A model generated the notes under the pieces. It did not search any database. It was given only the letters and a program-made list of their open reading frames with translations, and had not been told where the DNA came from. This document shows, one piece after another, positions 18,050-27,346 of a stretch of 64,000 bases of DNA (position 1 is the first letter of the stretch; every line of letters starts with the position of its first letter). The stretch spans positions 62,001 to 126,000 of the forward strand of contig CBCPKK010000021.1 of assembly GCA_965119215.1 (NCBI GenBank). Reading direction: 5' to 3'. The translations under genes and the position numbers were made by a program. Origin of the DNA: Buttiauxella sp965119215 (GTDB lineage: Bacteria > Pseudomonadota > Gammaproteobacteria > Enterobacterales > Enterobacteriaceae).

Positions 18050-18379
18050 ATGGAAACTTTTGAGTGTATTGGTGTGGAAGAAGCACACCAGAAGTTGCAG
18101 CAACAGCTGGCTGTATTAGTCGATATCCGCGATCCGCAGAGCTTTGCGATGGGCCATACACCGGGCGCATTTCATCTGACTAACGACCGACTGGTCGCCT
18201 TTATGCAGCAAACCGAATTTGAAACACCAGTGATGGTGATGTGCTACCACGGCAACAGCAGTAAAGGTGCAGCGCAATATTTGCTGCAACAAGGTTACGA
18301 CCAGGTTTATAGCGTCGACGGCGGTTTTGACGCATGGCATCGCCATTTCCCGGCAGAAGTCGAACACGGCGCATCGTAA
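18050..18379 (+). CDS. glpE: Thiosulfate sulfurtransferase GlpE
   Basis: A single-domain rhodanese that moves sulfane sulfur from thiosulfate to acceptors such as cyanide or thioredoxin. The 109-residue product carries the active-site loop CYHGNSS with the catalytic Cys65, at the same position as in E. coli, and the rhodanese signature LVDIRDPQSFAMGH. The ATG at 18050 (METFEC) is chosen over an upstream in-frame GTG by homology. First gene of glpEGR. Confidence 0.96.
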   Translation: METFECIGVEEAHQKLQQQLAVLVDIRDPQSFAMGHTPGAFHLTNDRLVAFMQQTEFETPVMVMCYHGNSSKGAAQYLLQQGYDQVYSVDGGFDAWHRHFPAEVEHGAS

Positions 18380-18444
18380 GTCATCAGGAAATTGATGTGT
18401 TGCAGGTATACTGCTTCCTTTTGTACGGATTTGGTTGAAACTTT

Positions 18445-19275
18445 ATGATCATGATTACCTCGTTTGCCAACCCGCGAGTAGCGCAGGCATTTGTCGACTA
18501 TATGGCGACGCAGGGCATTATCCTTACGATTCAACAGCATGAACAAAGTGATATCTGGCTGGCTAATGACAGCCAGGAATCCCGCGTTCGTGCAGAGCTT
18601 GAACAATTCCTCGCAAATCCAGGCGATTCTCGCTATCTGGCTGCCAGCTGGAATACCGGCCATACCGGCAGCGGTTTGCGTTATCAGCGCTTCCCATTCC
18701 TTGCGACAGTGCAACAGAAAGCGGGCCCTTTCACGCTGCTTATCATGGCCGCCTGCGTGTTGGTCTATTTGCTGATGCAAATCATGGGCGACCGAGCAGT
18801 CATGGTCTGGTTAGCATGGCCCTATAAAGACAGTCTGCACTATGAATTATGGCGCTATTTCACCCACGCGTTGATGCACTTTTCGATAATGCATATCGCT
18901 TTCAACTTGCTGTGGTGGTGGTATCTCGGTGGCCCAGTCGAAAAGCGGCTCGGCAGCGGAAAACTCATCACGCTGACACTGATTTCAGCTTTATTAAGCG
19001 GTTACGTGCAGGCCAAGTTCGGCGGCCCACTTTTCGGTGGTTTATCCGGCGTGGTTTACGCGCTAATGGGTTATGTCTGGCTACGTGGCGAACGCGATCC
19101 TGACAGCGGCATCTATATGCAGCGCGGGCTTTTAGCCTTTGCAGTGCTGTGGATTGTGATAGGATTTTTCGATGTTTTAGGAATGTCGATCGCCAACGCC
19201 GCACACATTACCGGCCTGGTGGTTGGGCTTGCGATGGCGCTGGTTGATACAATGCATGCGCGAAAACGAACATAG
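18445..19275 (+). CDS. glpG: Rhomboid intramembrane serine protease GlpG
   Basis: GlpG cleaves transmembrane segments of membrane substrates. The 276-residue protein has a cytoplasmic N-terminal domain (about 1-90) and six membrane helices. The catalytic dyad is visible as Ser201 in GGLSGVVY and His254 in NAAHITG, exactly at E. coli numbering; the L1 loop WRYFTHALMH and HxxxN motif (His150, Asn154) are present. It follows glpE after 65 bp. Its operon mates reflect history more than a glycerol function. Confidence 0.98.
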   Translation: MIMITSFANPRVAQAFVDYMATQGIILTIQQHEQSDIWLANDSQESRVRAELEQFLANPGDSRYLAASWNTGHTGSGLRYQRFPFLATVQQKAGPFTLLIMAACVLVYLLMQIMGDRAVMVWLAWPYKDSLHYELWRYFTHALMHFSIMHIAFNLLWWWYLGGPVEKRLGSGKLITLTLISALLSGYVQAKFGGPLFGGLSGVVYALMGYVWLRGERDPDSGIYMQRGLLAFAVLWIVIGFFDVLGMSIANAAHITGLVVGLAMALVDTMHARKRT

Positions 19276-19297
19276 CATTTCAGGAGAATAAAACAGC

Positions 19298-20056
19298 GTG
19301 AAGCAAACACAACGTCATGATGCGATTGTCGAACTGGTAAAGAAACAAGGCTATGTCAGCACCGAAGAGCTCGTCGAACAGTTTGCTGTCAGCCCGCAAA
19401 CGATTCGTCGCGATCTGAATGATCTGGCAGACCAGAACCTGATCATGCGCCATCACGGTGGTGCGGCTCTGCCTTCAAGCTCCGTGAATACGCCGTGGCA
19501 CGACCGTAAAGCCACTCAGACTGCGGAAAAAGAGCGTATTGCCCAGAAGGTTGCCAGCCAGATCCCTAACGGTGCCACGCTGTTTATTGATATCGGCACC
19601 ACGCCGGAAGCGGTCGCCCATGCGTTGTTGAATCACAGCAATTTGCGCATTGTGACTAACAACCTCAACGTGGCAAACACGCTCAAGGTAAAAGAAGATT
19701 TCCGCATTATTCTGGCGGGCGGCGAGTTACGCAGCCGCGACGGTGGGATTATCGGTGAAGCAACGCTCGATTTTATCTCCCAGTTCCGCCTGGACTTTGG
19801 CATTTTGGGTATCAGCGGTATCGACGGCGATGGCTCATTGCTAGAGTTTGATTACCACGAAGTTCGCACCAAACGCGCCATTATTGAAAACTCACGCTGC
19901 GTGATGCTGGTTGTTGACCATTCGAAGTTTGGCCGTAATGCGATGGTGAATCTCGGCAGCATTGGCCTGGTGGATCAGGTTTACACCGACATCTTGCCGC
20001 CTGCGGGCGTCATGCAGGTAATTGCTGAGAACAATGTATTGCTGGAGTTGTGCTAG
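19298..20056 (+). CDS. glpR: DeoR-family repressor of the glycerol-3-phosphate regulon, GlpR
   Basis: GlpR represses glp genes and is relieved by glycerol-3-phosphate. The 252-residue protein has an N-terminal DeoR-type helix-turn-helix (GYVSTEELVEQFAVSPQTIRR region, 19-39) and a C-terminal sugar-phosphate sensor domain with IDIGTT and GGELRSRDGG. The start is GTG (19298), behind AGGAG about 11 bases upstream, and matches E. coli MKQTQRH. Many K-12 derived strains carry a mutated glpR; this copy is intact throughout. Confidence 0.97.
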   Translation: MKQTQRHDAIVELVKKQGYVSTEELVEQFAVSPQTIRRDLNDLADQNLIMRHHGGAALPSSSVNTPWHDRKATQTAEKERIAQKVASQIPNGATLFIDIGTTPEAVAHALLNHSNLRIVTNNLNVANTLKVKEDFRIILAGGELRSRDGGIIGEATLDFISQFRLDFGILGISGIDGDGSLLEFDYHEVRTKRAIIENSRCVMLVVDHSKFGRNAMVNLGSIGLVDQVYTDILPPAGVMQVIAENNVLLELC

Positions 20057-20061
20057 AACAA

Positions 20062-20103
20062 CCTCACCCGCCCTTCTCCTTTAAAGAGAGGGTTAGGGCG
20101 AGG
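20062..20103. repeat. Palindromic CCCTTCTC-type hairpin between glpR and glgP
   Basis: CCTCACCCGCCCTTCTC pairs with GAGAGGGTTAGGGCGAGG around a short A/T loop. It lies between the convergent ends of glpR and glgP and marks the other border of the block inverted relative to E. coli. No T-run follows on either strand. Confidence 0.7.
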
Positions 20104-20116
20104 ATGGTTTTAGAAC

Positions 20117-22564
20117 CTACAATCTCACCGGCTTAATATGCCAAATCTCATCGGCGTATTCCTGAATCGTCCTGTCGGACGAGAAATAACCCATGTTGGC
20201 GATATTGTGCATGGCGCGAATAGTCCACTCTTCTGGCTGGCGATACAATTCATCGACTCTGTCCTGGCAATCCACATAGCTGCGGTAATCCGCCAGTACC
20301 TGATAGTGGTCACCAAAGTTAATCAGCGAATCCAGCAGGTCACGGTAGCGAGTCGGCTCGCCAGGGCTGAATGTGCCGGTACCGATTTGCGTCAGTACCT
20401 GATGTAACTCTTCATCTTTTTCATAATATTCACGCGGCTGATAGCCTTTGCGCCGTAGCGTTTCGACCTCTTCCGCCGTATTCCCAAAGATGAAGATGTT
20501 ATCCGCCCCAACGTGCTCCAACATTTCGACGTTTGCCCCGTCTAGCGTACCGATAGTCAGCGCACCGTTCAGGCCAAACTTCATATTACTGGTGCCGGAA
20601 GCCTCGGTTCCCGCCAGAGAAATCTGTTCGGAGAGATCCGCCGCAGGAATAATGATCTGCGCAAGGCTTACGCTGTAGTTCGGAATAAACACCACTTTCA
20701 GCCGGTCTTTCACGTCCGGATCGTTGTTGATCACCGCCGCTACATCATTGATGAGATGAATGATGTGTTTCGCCATGTAGTACGCCGACGCCGCTTTTCC
20801 GGCGAAGATATTCACACGCGGTACCCAATCGGCTGTCGGATCGGCCTTGATACGGTTGTAACGGGTAATCACGTGCAGCACGTTCATAAGCTGGCGTTTG
20901 TACTCGTGAATACGTTTGATTTGCACATCAAACAGCGCATTCGGATTCACCACCACATTCAGTTGCTGGCCGATATAACTTGCCAGGCGCTTCTTGTTGG
21001 CGAGTTTCGCCTTGCGCACATCCTGATGCACCGTAGGGTAATCAATATGCTGTTTCAGCTCGTTCAGTTGGCTCAGATCGGTACGCCAGGTGCGGCCAAT
21101 GTTTTCATCCAACACTTTGGAAAGCGGTGGGTTAGCCAGAGCCAGCCAGCGGCGTGGCGTTACACCATTGGTTTTATTGCAAAAACGCATCGGGAAAATA
21201 GCGGCAAAATCAGCAAACAGAGATTGCACCATCAAGTTGGAGTGCAGCTCAGAAACGCCATTAACTTTATGGCTGGCGACCACTGCAAGCCACGCCATAC
21301 GGACTTTACGGCCATTCGACTCATCAATAATCGACGTGCGCCCAAGCAGCCCCGTATCGTTCGGGTACTGTTCCTGCAGGGTTTTCAGGAAGTAATCGTT
21401 AATCTCAAAGATTATCTGCAAGTGGCGCGGCAAAATTTTGCCTAGCATGTCCACCGGCCAGGTTTCCAGCGCTTCGCTCATCAACGTGTGGTTGGTGTAC
21501 GAAAACACCTGGCAAGTGACTTCAAACGCGTCTTCCCAGCTGAACTTATGCTCGTCGATTAACAAACGCATCAGCTCAGGGATCGCTAACACCGGATGTG
21601 TGTCGTTGAGGTGGATGGCGATTTTATCCGCCAGGTTGTCATAGGTTTTATGGAGCTGGTAATGGCGGCTGAGAATGTCCTGCACGGTGGAGGAGACGAG
21701 GAAATATTCCTGGCGCAAACGCAGCTCGCGGCCTGAATAGGTTGAGTCATCCGGATAGAGCACGCGTGAAACGTTTTCCGAATGGTTTTTATCTTCCACC
21801 GCCGCGAAGTAATCACCCTGGTTAAATTTACCGAGGTTGATTTCGCTACTGGCCTGCGCATTCCACAGGCGCAGCGTGTTGGTGGCATCTGTGTCGTAGC
21901 CTGGGATTATCTGGTCATACGCTACCGCCAGAATTTCTTCGGTTTCTACCCAGCGGAATTTTTTCGCTTCCATCTGCACACGCCCGCCAAAGCGCACTTT
22001 GTAGCGTGTGTTGTGGCGTTTGAACTCCCACGGGTTGCCGTATTCGAGCCAGTAATCCGGGGACTCTTTCTGGCGTCCATCAACAATATTTTGTTTGAAC
22101 ATGCCGTAGTCGTAACGAATACCGTAACCACGACCCGGTAAACCGAGTGTCGCCATTGAATCGAGGAAACAGGCGGCGAGACGACCGAGCCCGCCATTGC
22201 CGAGGCCGGGGTCGTTCTCTTCGTCAATCAACTCTTCAAGATCGAGCCCCATTTCCTCCAGCGCATTTTTGACATCATCGTAGATACCTAATGAAAGCAG
22301 TGCGTTAGAGAGCGTTCGACCAATCAAAAACTCCATCGACAGATAGTAAACCTGACGAACTTCCTGGGAAAGCTGAGCACGATTAGAACGCAACCAGCGC
22401 TCTACCAGCCGGTCACGAACCGCAAATAACGTGGCGTTCAGCCACTCATGCTTGTTCGCCATGGCAGGATCTTTCCCAACAATAAACATCAGCTTATAGG
22501 CGATTGAGTGCTTTAATGCCTCAATACTGAGCGTCGGTGAAGCATAGGAAAAGGGTGCATTCAT
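20117..22564 (-). CDS. glgP: Glycogen phosphorylase GlgP
   Basis: GlgP degrades glycogen by phosphorolysis to glucose-1-phosphate. The 815-residue GT35 enzyme carries the pyridoxal phosphate lysine in EASGTSNMKFGLNGA and the motifs LGNGGLGRLAACFLDS and TNGVTPRRWLALANP. The frame is open for 49 codons more, but MNAPFSYASPTLS at 22564 matches the E. coli N terminus and gives the same length (815). Last gene of glgBXCAP, 22 bp after glgA. Paralogue of MalP in this window. Confidence 0.98.
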   Translation of the reverse strand: MNAPFSYASPTLSIEALKHSIAYKLMFIVGKDPAMANKHEWLNATLFAVRDRLVERWLRSNRAQLSQEVRQVYYLSMEFLIGRTLSNALLSLGIYDDVKNALEEMGLDLEELIDEENDPGLGNGGLGRLAACFLDSMATLGLPGRGYGIRYDYGMFKQNIVDGRQKESPDYWLEYGNPWEFKRHNTRYKVRFGGRVQMEAKKFRWVETEEILAVAYDQIIPGYDTDATNTLRLWNAQASSEINLGKFNQGDYFAAVEDKNHSENVSRVLYPDDSTYSGRELRLRQEYFLVSSTVQDILSRHYQLHKTYDNLADKIAIHLNDTHPVLAIPELMRLLIDEHKFSWEDAFEVTCQVFSYTNHTLMSEALETWPVDMLGKILPRHLQIIFEINDYFLKTLQEQYPNDTGLLGRTSIIDESNGRKVRMAWLAVVASHKVNGVSELHSNLMVQSLFADFAAIFPMRFCNKTNGVTPRRWLALANPPLSKVLDENIGRTWRTDLSQLNELKQHIDYPTVHQDVRKAKLANKKRLASYIGQQLNVVVNPNALFDVQIKRIHEYKRQLMNVLHVITRYNRIKADPTADWVPRVNIFAGKAASAYYMAKHIIHLINDVAAVINNDPDVKDRLKVVFIPNYSVSLAQIIIPAADLSEQISLAGTEASGTSNMKFGLNGALTIGTLDGANVEMLEHVGADNIFIFGNTAEEVETLRRKGYQPREYYEKDEELHQVLTQIGTGTFSPGEPTRYRDLLDSLINFGDHYQVLADYRSYVDCQDRVDELYRQPEEWTIRAMHNIANMGYFSSDRTIQEYADEIWHIKPVRL

Positions 22565-22586
22565 ATCAGTGATTCCTGGTGGATGG

Positions 22587-24020
22587 CTACAGCAAACGTT
22601 GGTACAGATCACGGTAGGAATGCGCCGCCACCTGCCAGCTAAAATCCATGCCCATGGCCTGACGCTGAACAAATCGCCACAGCGAAGGGCGGGACCACAA
22701 CACGAAGGCACGCCGAATCGCTCTTAACAGCGACCAGGCATTACTGTCTTCAAACACAAAACCACTGGCGATACCGTCCGCCAGGTTTTCCAGAGAACTG
22801 TCAGACACTGTATCGGCAAGCCCGCCAGTACGCCGCACCAGCGGCAAAGTGCCGTACTTCAAACCGTATAATTGCGTTAGGCCACAAGGTTCAAAACGGC
22901 TTGGTACCATAATCACGTCAGCCCCGCCCATAATGCGATGCGAGAAAGCTTCGTGATAGCCGATTTGAACGCCTACCTGACCTGGATGTTCCGCTGCTGC
23001 CGCAAGGAATCCTTCCTGCATCACCGAGTCACCTGCGCCCAATAATGCCAGCTGCCCGCCCTGCTCAAGTAAACCTGGCAACGCTTCCAGCACCAAATCT
23101 AAACCTTTCTGGCTGGTTAAACGGCTCACCACCGCAAACAGCGGGGCTTTGTCGTTAACTTTTAACCCCATCGCCACCTGCAACTGGCGTTTATTTTCCG
23201 CTTTCTCCTCGAGAGTATCGCGGGTGTAGCGAGAAGCCAGCAGCAAGTCGTGCGCAGGGTCCCAAATTTTTTCGTCCACGCCGTTGAGGATGCCGGACAG
23301 CCGCCCTTCTCGCTGACGCTGGCGCAACAGCCCTTCCATGCCGTAGGCAAATTGCGGCTCGGTTATCTCCCGCGCGTACGTCGGGCTGACCGCCGTAATA
23401 TGATCAGCATAGTAAAGACCGGCTTTCAAGTACGAAATTTGACCGTTAAACTCCAGGCCGTTCATGTCATAGAACGACCACGGCAGGTCAATTTCACTCA
23501 TGTGATGGGCATAAAACAGCCCCTGGTAAGCCAGGTTGTGGACGGTAAATACCGACTTTGCTGGCCGACCGCGAGCTTCCAGATACGCTGGCACCAGGCC
23601 CGCATGCCAGTCGTGAGAATGAACGATATCCGGATGCCAGAAGGGGTCCAGACCACATGCCATCTCCGCGCCCACCCAACCTAACAGTGCAAATCGGTGC
23701 ACGTTGTCGGTGTAAGCGAACTGGTTGGTATCGTGATACGGGCTGCCTGGGCGGTCATACAAATGTGGGGCGTCAATGAGGTAAATCCCCACGCCGTTGA
23801 AGTGGCCATATAACAAAGTCATATGACCCGCGAAGGTGTCACGGTGCGCAACGACTTGCGCATCGACAATTCCACGACGAATGTCAGGGAAAGCGGGCAG
23901 TAAGACTCGCGTCTCAACGCCGCCTGCGATTTGTGCCGCCGGTAGCGCACCAATCACATCTGCAAGGCCACCCGTTTTCAACAGTGGAAAAATTTCAGAA
24001 CATACATGTAAGACCTGCAT
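22587..24020 (-). CDS. glgA: Glycogen synthase (ADP-glucose) GlgA
   Basis: GlgA elongates alpha-1,4-glucan from ADP-glucose. The 477-residue GT5 enzyme shows the N-terminal ADP-glucose motif KTGGLADV (residues 15-22), HDWHAGL and HNLAYQG in the first domain, and the C-terminal ligands SRFEPCGLTQLYGLKYG and RRTGGLADTV in the second. The start MQVLHV at 24020 is conserved; an ATG four codons upstream is less likely. 45 bp separate it from glgC. Confidence 0.98.
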   Translation of the reverse strand: MQVLHVCSEIFPLLKTGGLADVIGALPAAQIAGGVETRVLLPAFPDIRRGIVDAQVVAHRDTFAGHMTLLYGHFNGVGIYLIDAPHLYDRPGSPYHDTNQFAYTDNVHRFALLGWVGAEMACGLDPFWHPDIVHSHDWHAGLVPAYLEARGRPAKSVFTVHNLAYQGLFYAHHMSEIDLPWSFYDMNGLEFNGQISYLKAGLYYADHITAVSPTYAREITEPQFAYGMEGLLRQRQREGRLSGILNGVDEKIWDPAHDLLLASRYTRDTLEEKAENKRQLQVAMGLKVNDKAPLFAVVSRLTSQKGLDLVLEALPGLLEQGGQLALLGAGDSVMQEGFLAAAAEHPGQVGVQIGYHEAFSHRIMGGADVIMVPSRFEPCGLTQLYGLKYGTLPLVRRTGGLADTVSDSSLENLADGIASGFVFEDSNAWSLLRAIRRAFVLWSRPSLWRFVQRQAMGMDFSWQVAAHSYRDLYQRLL

Positions 24021-24065
24021 TATCGCTCCCATATGGAAAGTGCTGCGCGGAGGTCAATCCACTAC

Positions 24066-25349
24066 TTAATTAGCTAACTTTGCCAGCATCTCGCGCGTGA
24101 CCAGCACAATGCCTTCTTCGGAACGGTAGAAACGGCGTGCATCTTCCTCTGCGTTTTCCCCCACCACCATCCCTTCAGGAATGACGCAGGCACGGTCAAT
24201 AATGCAGCGGCGTAAACGGCAAGAGCGCCCAACCTGTACGTCTGGCAACAATACTGAAGAGTCAATGTTGCAAAACGAGTTGATACGCACGCGCGGGAAT
24301 AACACCGACTGCACCACCACTGAACCGGAAATAATGCAGCCGCCAGAAACCAATGAGTTCAGCGTCATGCCGTGGCTACCTGAGCGGTCTTGCACAAACT
24401 TCGCCGGAGGCAGCGGTTCCATATGGGTACGGATTGGCCATTCCTGGTCGTACATATCCAGTTCAGGTGTGACAGAGGCGAGGTCGAGGTTTGCTTTCCA
24501 GTAGGCTTCCAGCGTCCCTACGTCGCGCCAGTACGGCTCGGCATTTGGGTCAGACTGCACGCAGGAAAGCGGGAACGGATGCGCAAAACAAACGCCTGAT
24601 TTCATGACGTTCGGGATAATATCTTTCCCAAAGTCATGGCTTGAGGAGTCGTCTTTGTCGTCCGCTTCCAGCAGTTCGTAAAGGTAATCGGCATCGAAAA
24701 CATAGATTCCCATGCTGGCGAGTGCTTTGGTGTCGTCACCTGGCATTGACGGTGGGTTAGCTGGTTTCTCAACAAATTCGATAATTTTTTCTTCGTTATC
24801 AACCGCCATCACGCCAAAAGCCGAGGCTTCATGCAGCGGCACAGGCATACATGCAACTGTGCAACGCGCACCTTTTTCCACATGGTCAATCAACATGCGC
24901 GAGTAGTCTTGCTTGTAGATATGGTCACCCGCGAGGATAACGACATATTCCGCTTTGTAACGGCGGATAATATCGAGGTTTTGCGTGACCGCATCAGCCG
25001 TGCCGCGATACCAGTTTTCACCGTGAACACGTTGCTGCGCCGGAAGCAAATCCACAAACTCATTCATCTCTTCACTGAAAAATGACCAGCCGCGTTGAAT
25101 ATGCTGCACCAGCGTATGTGACTGATATTGGGTGATAACGCCAATACGGCGAATACCTGAGTTAATGCAATTCGACAACGCAAAATCAATGATACGAAAC
25201 TTGCCACCAAAGTGGACGGCAGGCTTGGCGCGCGTAGAGGTTAAATCTTTCAATCGGGTACCGCGCCCACCAGCCAGAATCAGGGCGACAGATTTATTTG
25301 GCAGTTGTCTTGCCAACATCAGAGGATCGTTCTTATCAAGCCTAACCAT
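24066..25349 (-). CDS. glgC: Glucose-1-phosphate adenylyltransferase GlgC
   Basis: GlgC makes ADP-glucose, the committed and allosterically controlled step of glycogen synthesis (fructose-1,6-bisphosphate activates, AMP inhibits in enterics). The 427-residue enzyme has the nucleotide loop LAGGRGTRLKDLT (25-37), the AKPAVHFGGK segment that includes the activator-linked Lys, and a C-terminal left-handed beta-helix. Start MVRLDKN at 25349 has AAGGAG upstream; the frame is open further but not conserved. The C terminus ends KLAN, four residues shorter than E. coli. 14 bp follow the glgX stop. Confidence 0.97.
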   Translation of the reverse strand: MVRLDKNDPLMLARQLPNKSVALILAGGRGTRLKDLTSTRAKPAVHFGGKFRIIDFALSNCINSGIRRIGVITQYQSHTLVQHIQRGWSFFSEEMNEFVDLLPAQQRVHGENWYRGTADAVTQNLDIIRRYKAEYVVILAGDHIYKQDYSRMLIDHVEKGARCTVACMPVPLHEASAFGVMAVDNEEKIIEFVEKPANPPSMPGDDTKALASMGIYVFDADYLYELLEADDKDDSSSHDFGKDIIPNVMKSGVCFAHPFPLSCVQSDPNAEPYWRDVGTLEAYWKANLDLASVTPELDMYDQEWPIRTHMEPLPPAKFVQDRSGSHGMTLNSLVSGGCIISGSVVVQSVLFPRVRINSFCNIDSSVLLPDVQVGRSCRLRRCIIDRACVIPEGMVVGENAEEDARRFYRSEEGIVLVTREMLAKLAN

Positions 25350-25363
25350 GACTGACTCCTTTT

Positions 25364-27346
25364 TTATGACTTCTGGAAAACGCATACTCCGTGCGCAGGA
25401 CCATGCCATACAGCCATCACCACCGGGTTGTCCTCACCGGCAAACGGAGGAATAGCACGCCATTCCCCTTCGGGTAGTACGATGTCGGCAACTTCTTCGG
25501 TCGCGTTAATCGTAATAAGCCAACGTTCTGAAAGTTGGATTTGAACGCGATGAACCCCGTTCTCCCACTCGTCAGCACTCAGAGGCTGAGCCTCTTTATT
25601 CCACCAGCGAACATTGTCATCGCCTTCCTCCCACCAGATATTCCGGGTTAATGCCGGAATCGTCTTGCGTAGATGAATCAATGCTGCGGTAAAAGTGGTT
25701 AAGCCATCGTTACAGTGTTCCCAGTCAAGCCATGTCAGTTGGTTGTCCTGACAATAGGCGTTGTTGTTGCCGTATTGGCTGTGGCCGTGTTCATCACCGG
25801 CTAAAAGCATCGGCGTACCCTGGGAAAGCAGTAACAATGTGAGCAAGGCGTGAACACTATCGCGCCGTCTTTCTTTGATATTTAGCGAGGCTTCCAGCCC
25901 TTCAAAACCATAGTTATTGCTGTAGTTATTCCCTGTGCCGTCGCGGTTATCTTCGCCGTTAGCTTCATTGTGTTTTTGATTGAAGCTGACACAGTCACGC
26001 AGCGTGAAGCCGTCATGAGCCGTAATTAAGTTGATACTGGTTGAAGGACGGCGCTCTCCACGACGATACACATCGCTGGAACCGGCAAAGCGGCAAGCGA
26101 ATCCTCCTAACGATAAATCTTGTCGCAACCAGAAACGCCGCATGCCGTCACGAAAATGATCGTTCCATTCAGCAAATAACGGCGGGAAATTCCCAACCTG
26201 ATAGCCGCCCGCACCGATATCCCACGGTTCCGCAATCAGCTTTAACTGCGACAAGACAGGATCATTTTTAATGGCTTCGAACAGTGGCGCATCCTGGCGG
26301 AACTCTGGCGTACGCCCCATAATCGAGGCTAAATCGAAGCGAAAACCATCAACATGGAAGCTATCTACCCAATAACGCAGGCAATCTACCATCTGAGCAA
26401 CGACACCTGGGGTGCTCAAATTCAATGTGTTACCGCAGCCCGTCCAGTTCTGGTAATCACCATTGTCCATTAACCAATAATAGCTACGGTTGTCGATTCC
26501 GCTCAGGGAGAGGGTCGGGCCATCGCGGTCCAGCTCAGCGCTGTGGTTAAGAACGATGTCGAGGATCACCTCAATGCCCGCTTCATGCAGCGCTTTTACG
26601 GCACCGCGAAGTTCGTTGGCGGCGACCATTGGGTCTTGATCCACCGCGTAGTAACCTTCGACGGCGTACAACCCGCGCGGGTTATAGCCCCAGTAATTGC
26701 TTAGCCCTAAATGGGCGATACGTGGCTCGGTAATAAAATGAGCCACCGGCAGCAGTTCCAGCGCGGTTATCCCCAGGCGTTTGAAGTAGTTAATCATCAC
26801 CGGATGACCGAGCGCGGCATAAGTGCCTCGCAACTCTTCAGGAATGCCGGGGTGAAGCCGTGTCAGGCCACGAACATGCGCTTCGTAAATAACGGTATCG
26901 CCCCAGGCAGTCCGTGGATAAACATCGTCTTCCCAGTCGAATTTATCCTGCACCACCACGCATTTCGCCATGTGTGGGGCGCTGTCTTCCAGGTTCGGCT
27001 CATCGTAACCACCGTGAAGATGGGGGTGGTAATCAGTTCCCCCCACGACCACGCGGGCGCAAGGGTCCAGCAGCAGTTTTGCCGGGTTAAAGCGATACCC
27101 GTTTTGCGGCTCCCACGGGCCATGCACGCGATAACCATATTTCAAACCTGGTTTGGCGTTAGGCAAATAGCCGTGCCAGATGTCACCGGTTCGCACGGGC
27201 AAATCGTAACGTTGCTCATGACCGTGCTCGTCGAAAATGCACAACTCCACTTTGTGCGCGTTTGCCGAAAACAGGGTGAAGTTCACCCCTTTCCCGTCAT
27301 AGTACGAACCGTACGGTGCGGAGTTGCCAGCACTTAGTTGCGTCAT
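25364..27346 (-). CDS. glgX: Glycogen debranching enzyme GlgX
   Basis: GlgX hydrolyses the alpha-1,6 links of short side chains left by GlgP. The 660-residue GH13 protein has an N-terminal CBM48 domain (about 1-110) and a TIM barrel with the catalytic Asp in GFRFDLAS, the Glu in IAEPWD and the third acid in TAHDGFTL. Length is close to E. coli (657). Its start codon overlaps the glgB stop by 4 bases, implying translational coupling. Confidence 0.97.
   Translation of the reverse strand: MTQLSAGNSAPYGSYYDGKGVNFTLFSANAHKVELCIFDEHGHEQRYDLPVRTGDIWHGYLPNAKPGLKYGYRVHGPWEPQNGYRFNPAKLLLDPCARVVVGGTDYHPHLHGGYDEPNLEDSAPHMAKCVVVQDKFDWEDDVYPRTAWGDTVIYEAHVRGLTRLHPGIPEELRGTYAALGHPVMINYFKRLGITALELLPVAHFITEPRIAHLGLSNYWGYNPRGLYAVEGYYAVDQDPMVAANELRGAVKALHEAGIEVILDIVLNHSAELDRDGPTLSLSGIDNRSYYWLMDNGDYQNWTGCGNTLNLSTPGVVAQMVDCLRYWVDSFHVDGFRFDLASIMGRTPEFRQDAPLFEAIKNDPVLSQLKLIAEPWDIGAGGYQVGNFPPLFAEWNDHFRDGMRRFWLRQDLSLGGFACRFAGSSDVYRRGERRPSTSINLITAHDGFTLRDCVSFNQKHNEANGEDNRDGTGNNYSNNYGFEGLEASLNIKERRRDSVHALLTLLLLSQGTPMLLAGDEHGHSQYGNNNAYCQDNQLTWLDWEHCNDGLTTFTAALIHLRKTIPALTRNIWWEEGDDNVRWWNKEAQPLSADEWENGVHRVQIQLSERWLITINATEEVADIVLPEGEWRAIPPFAGEDNPVVMAVWHGPAHGVCVFQKS

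Noticed and set aside
20756..21445. 229-codon plus-strand frame within glgP
   Set aside because: Antisense to glgP and its composition is typical of a shadow frame.
22565..22711. N-terminal extension of glgP by 49 codons
   Set aside because: It covers the glgA 3' end and is not conserved; MNAPFSY matches the known N terminus.
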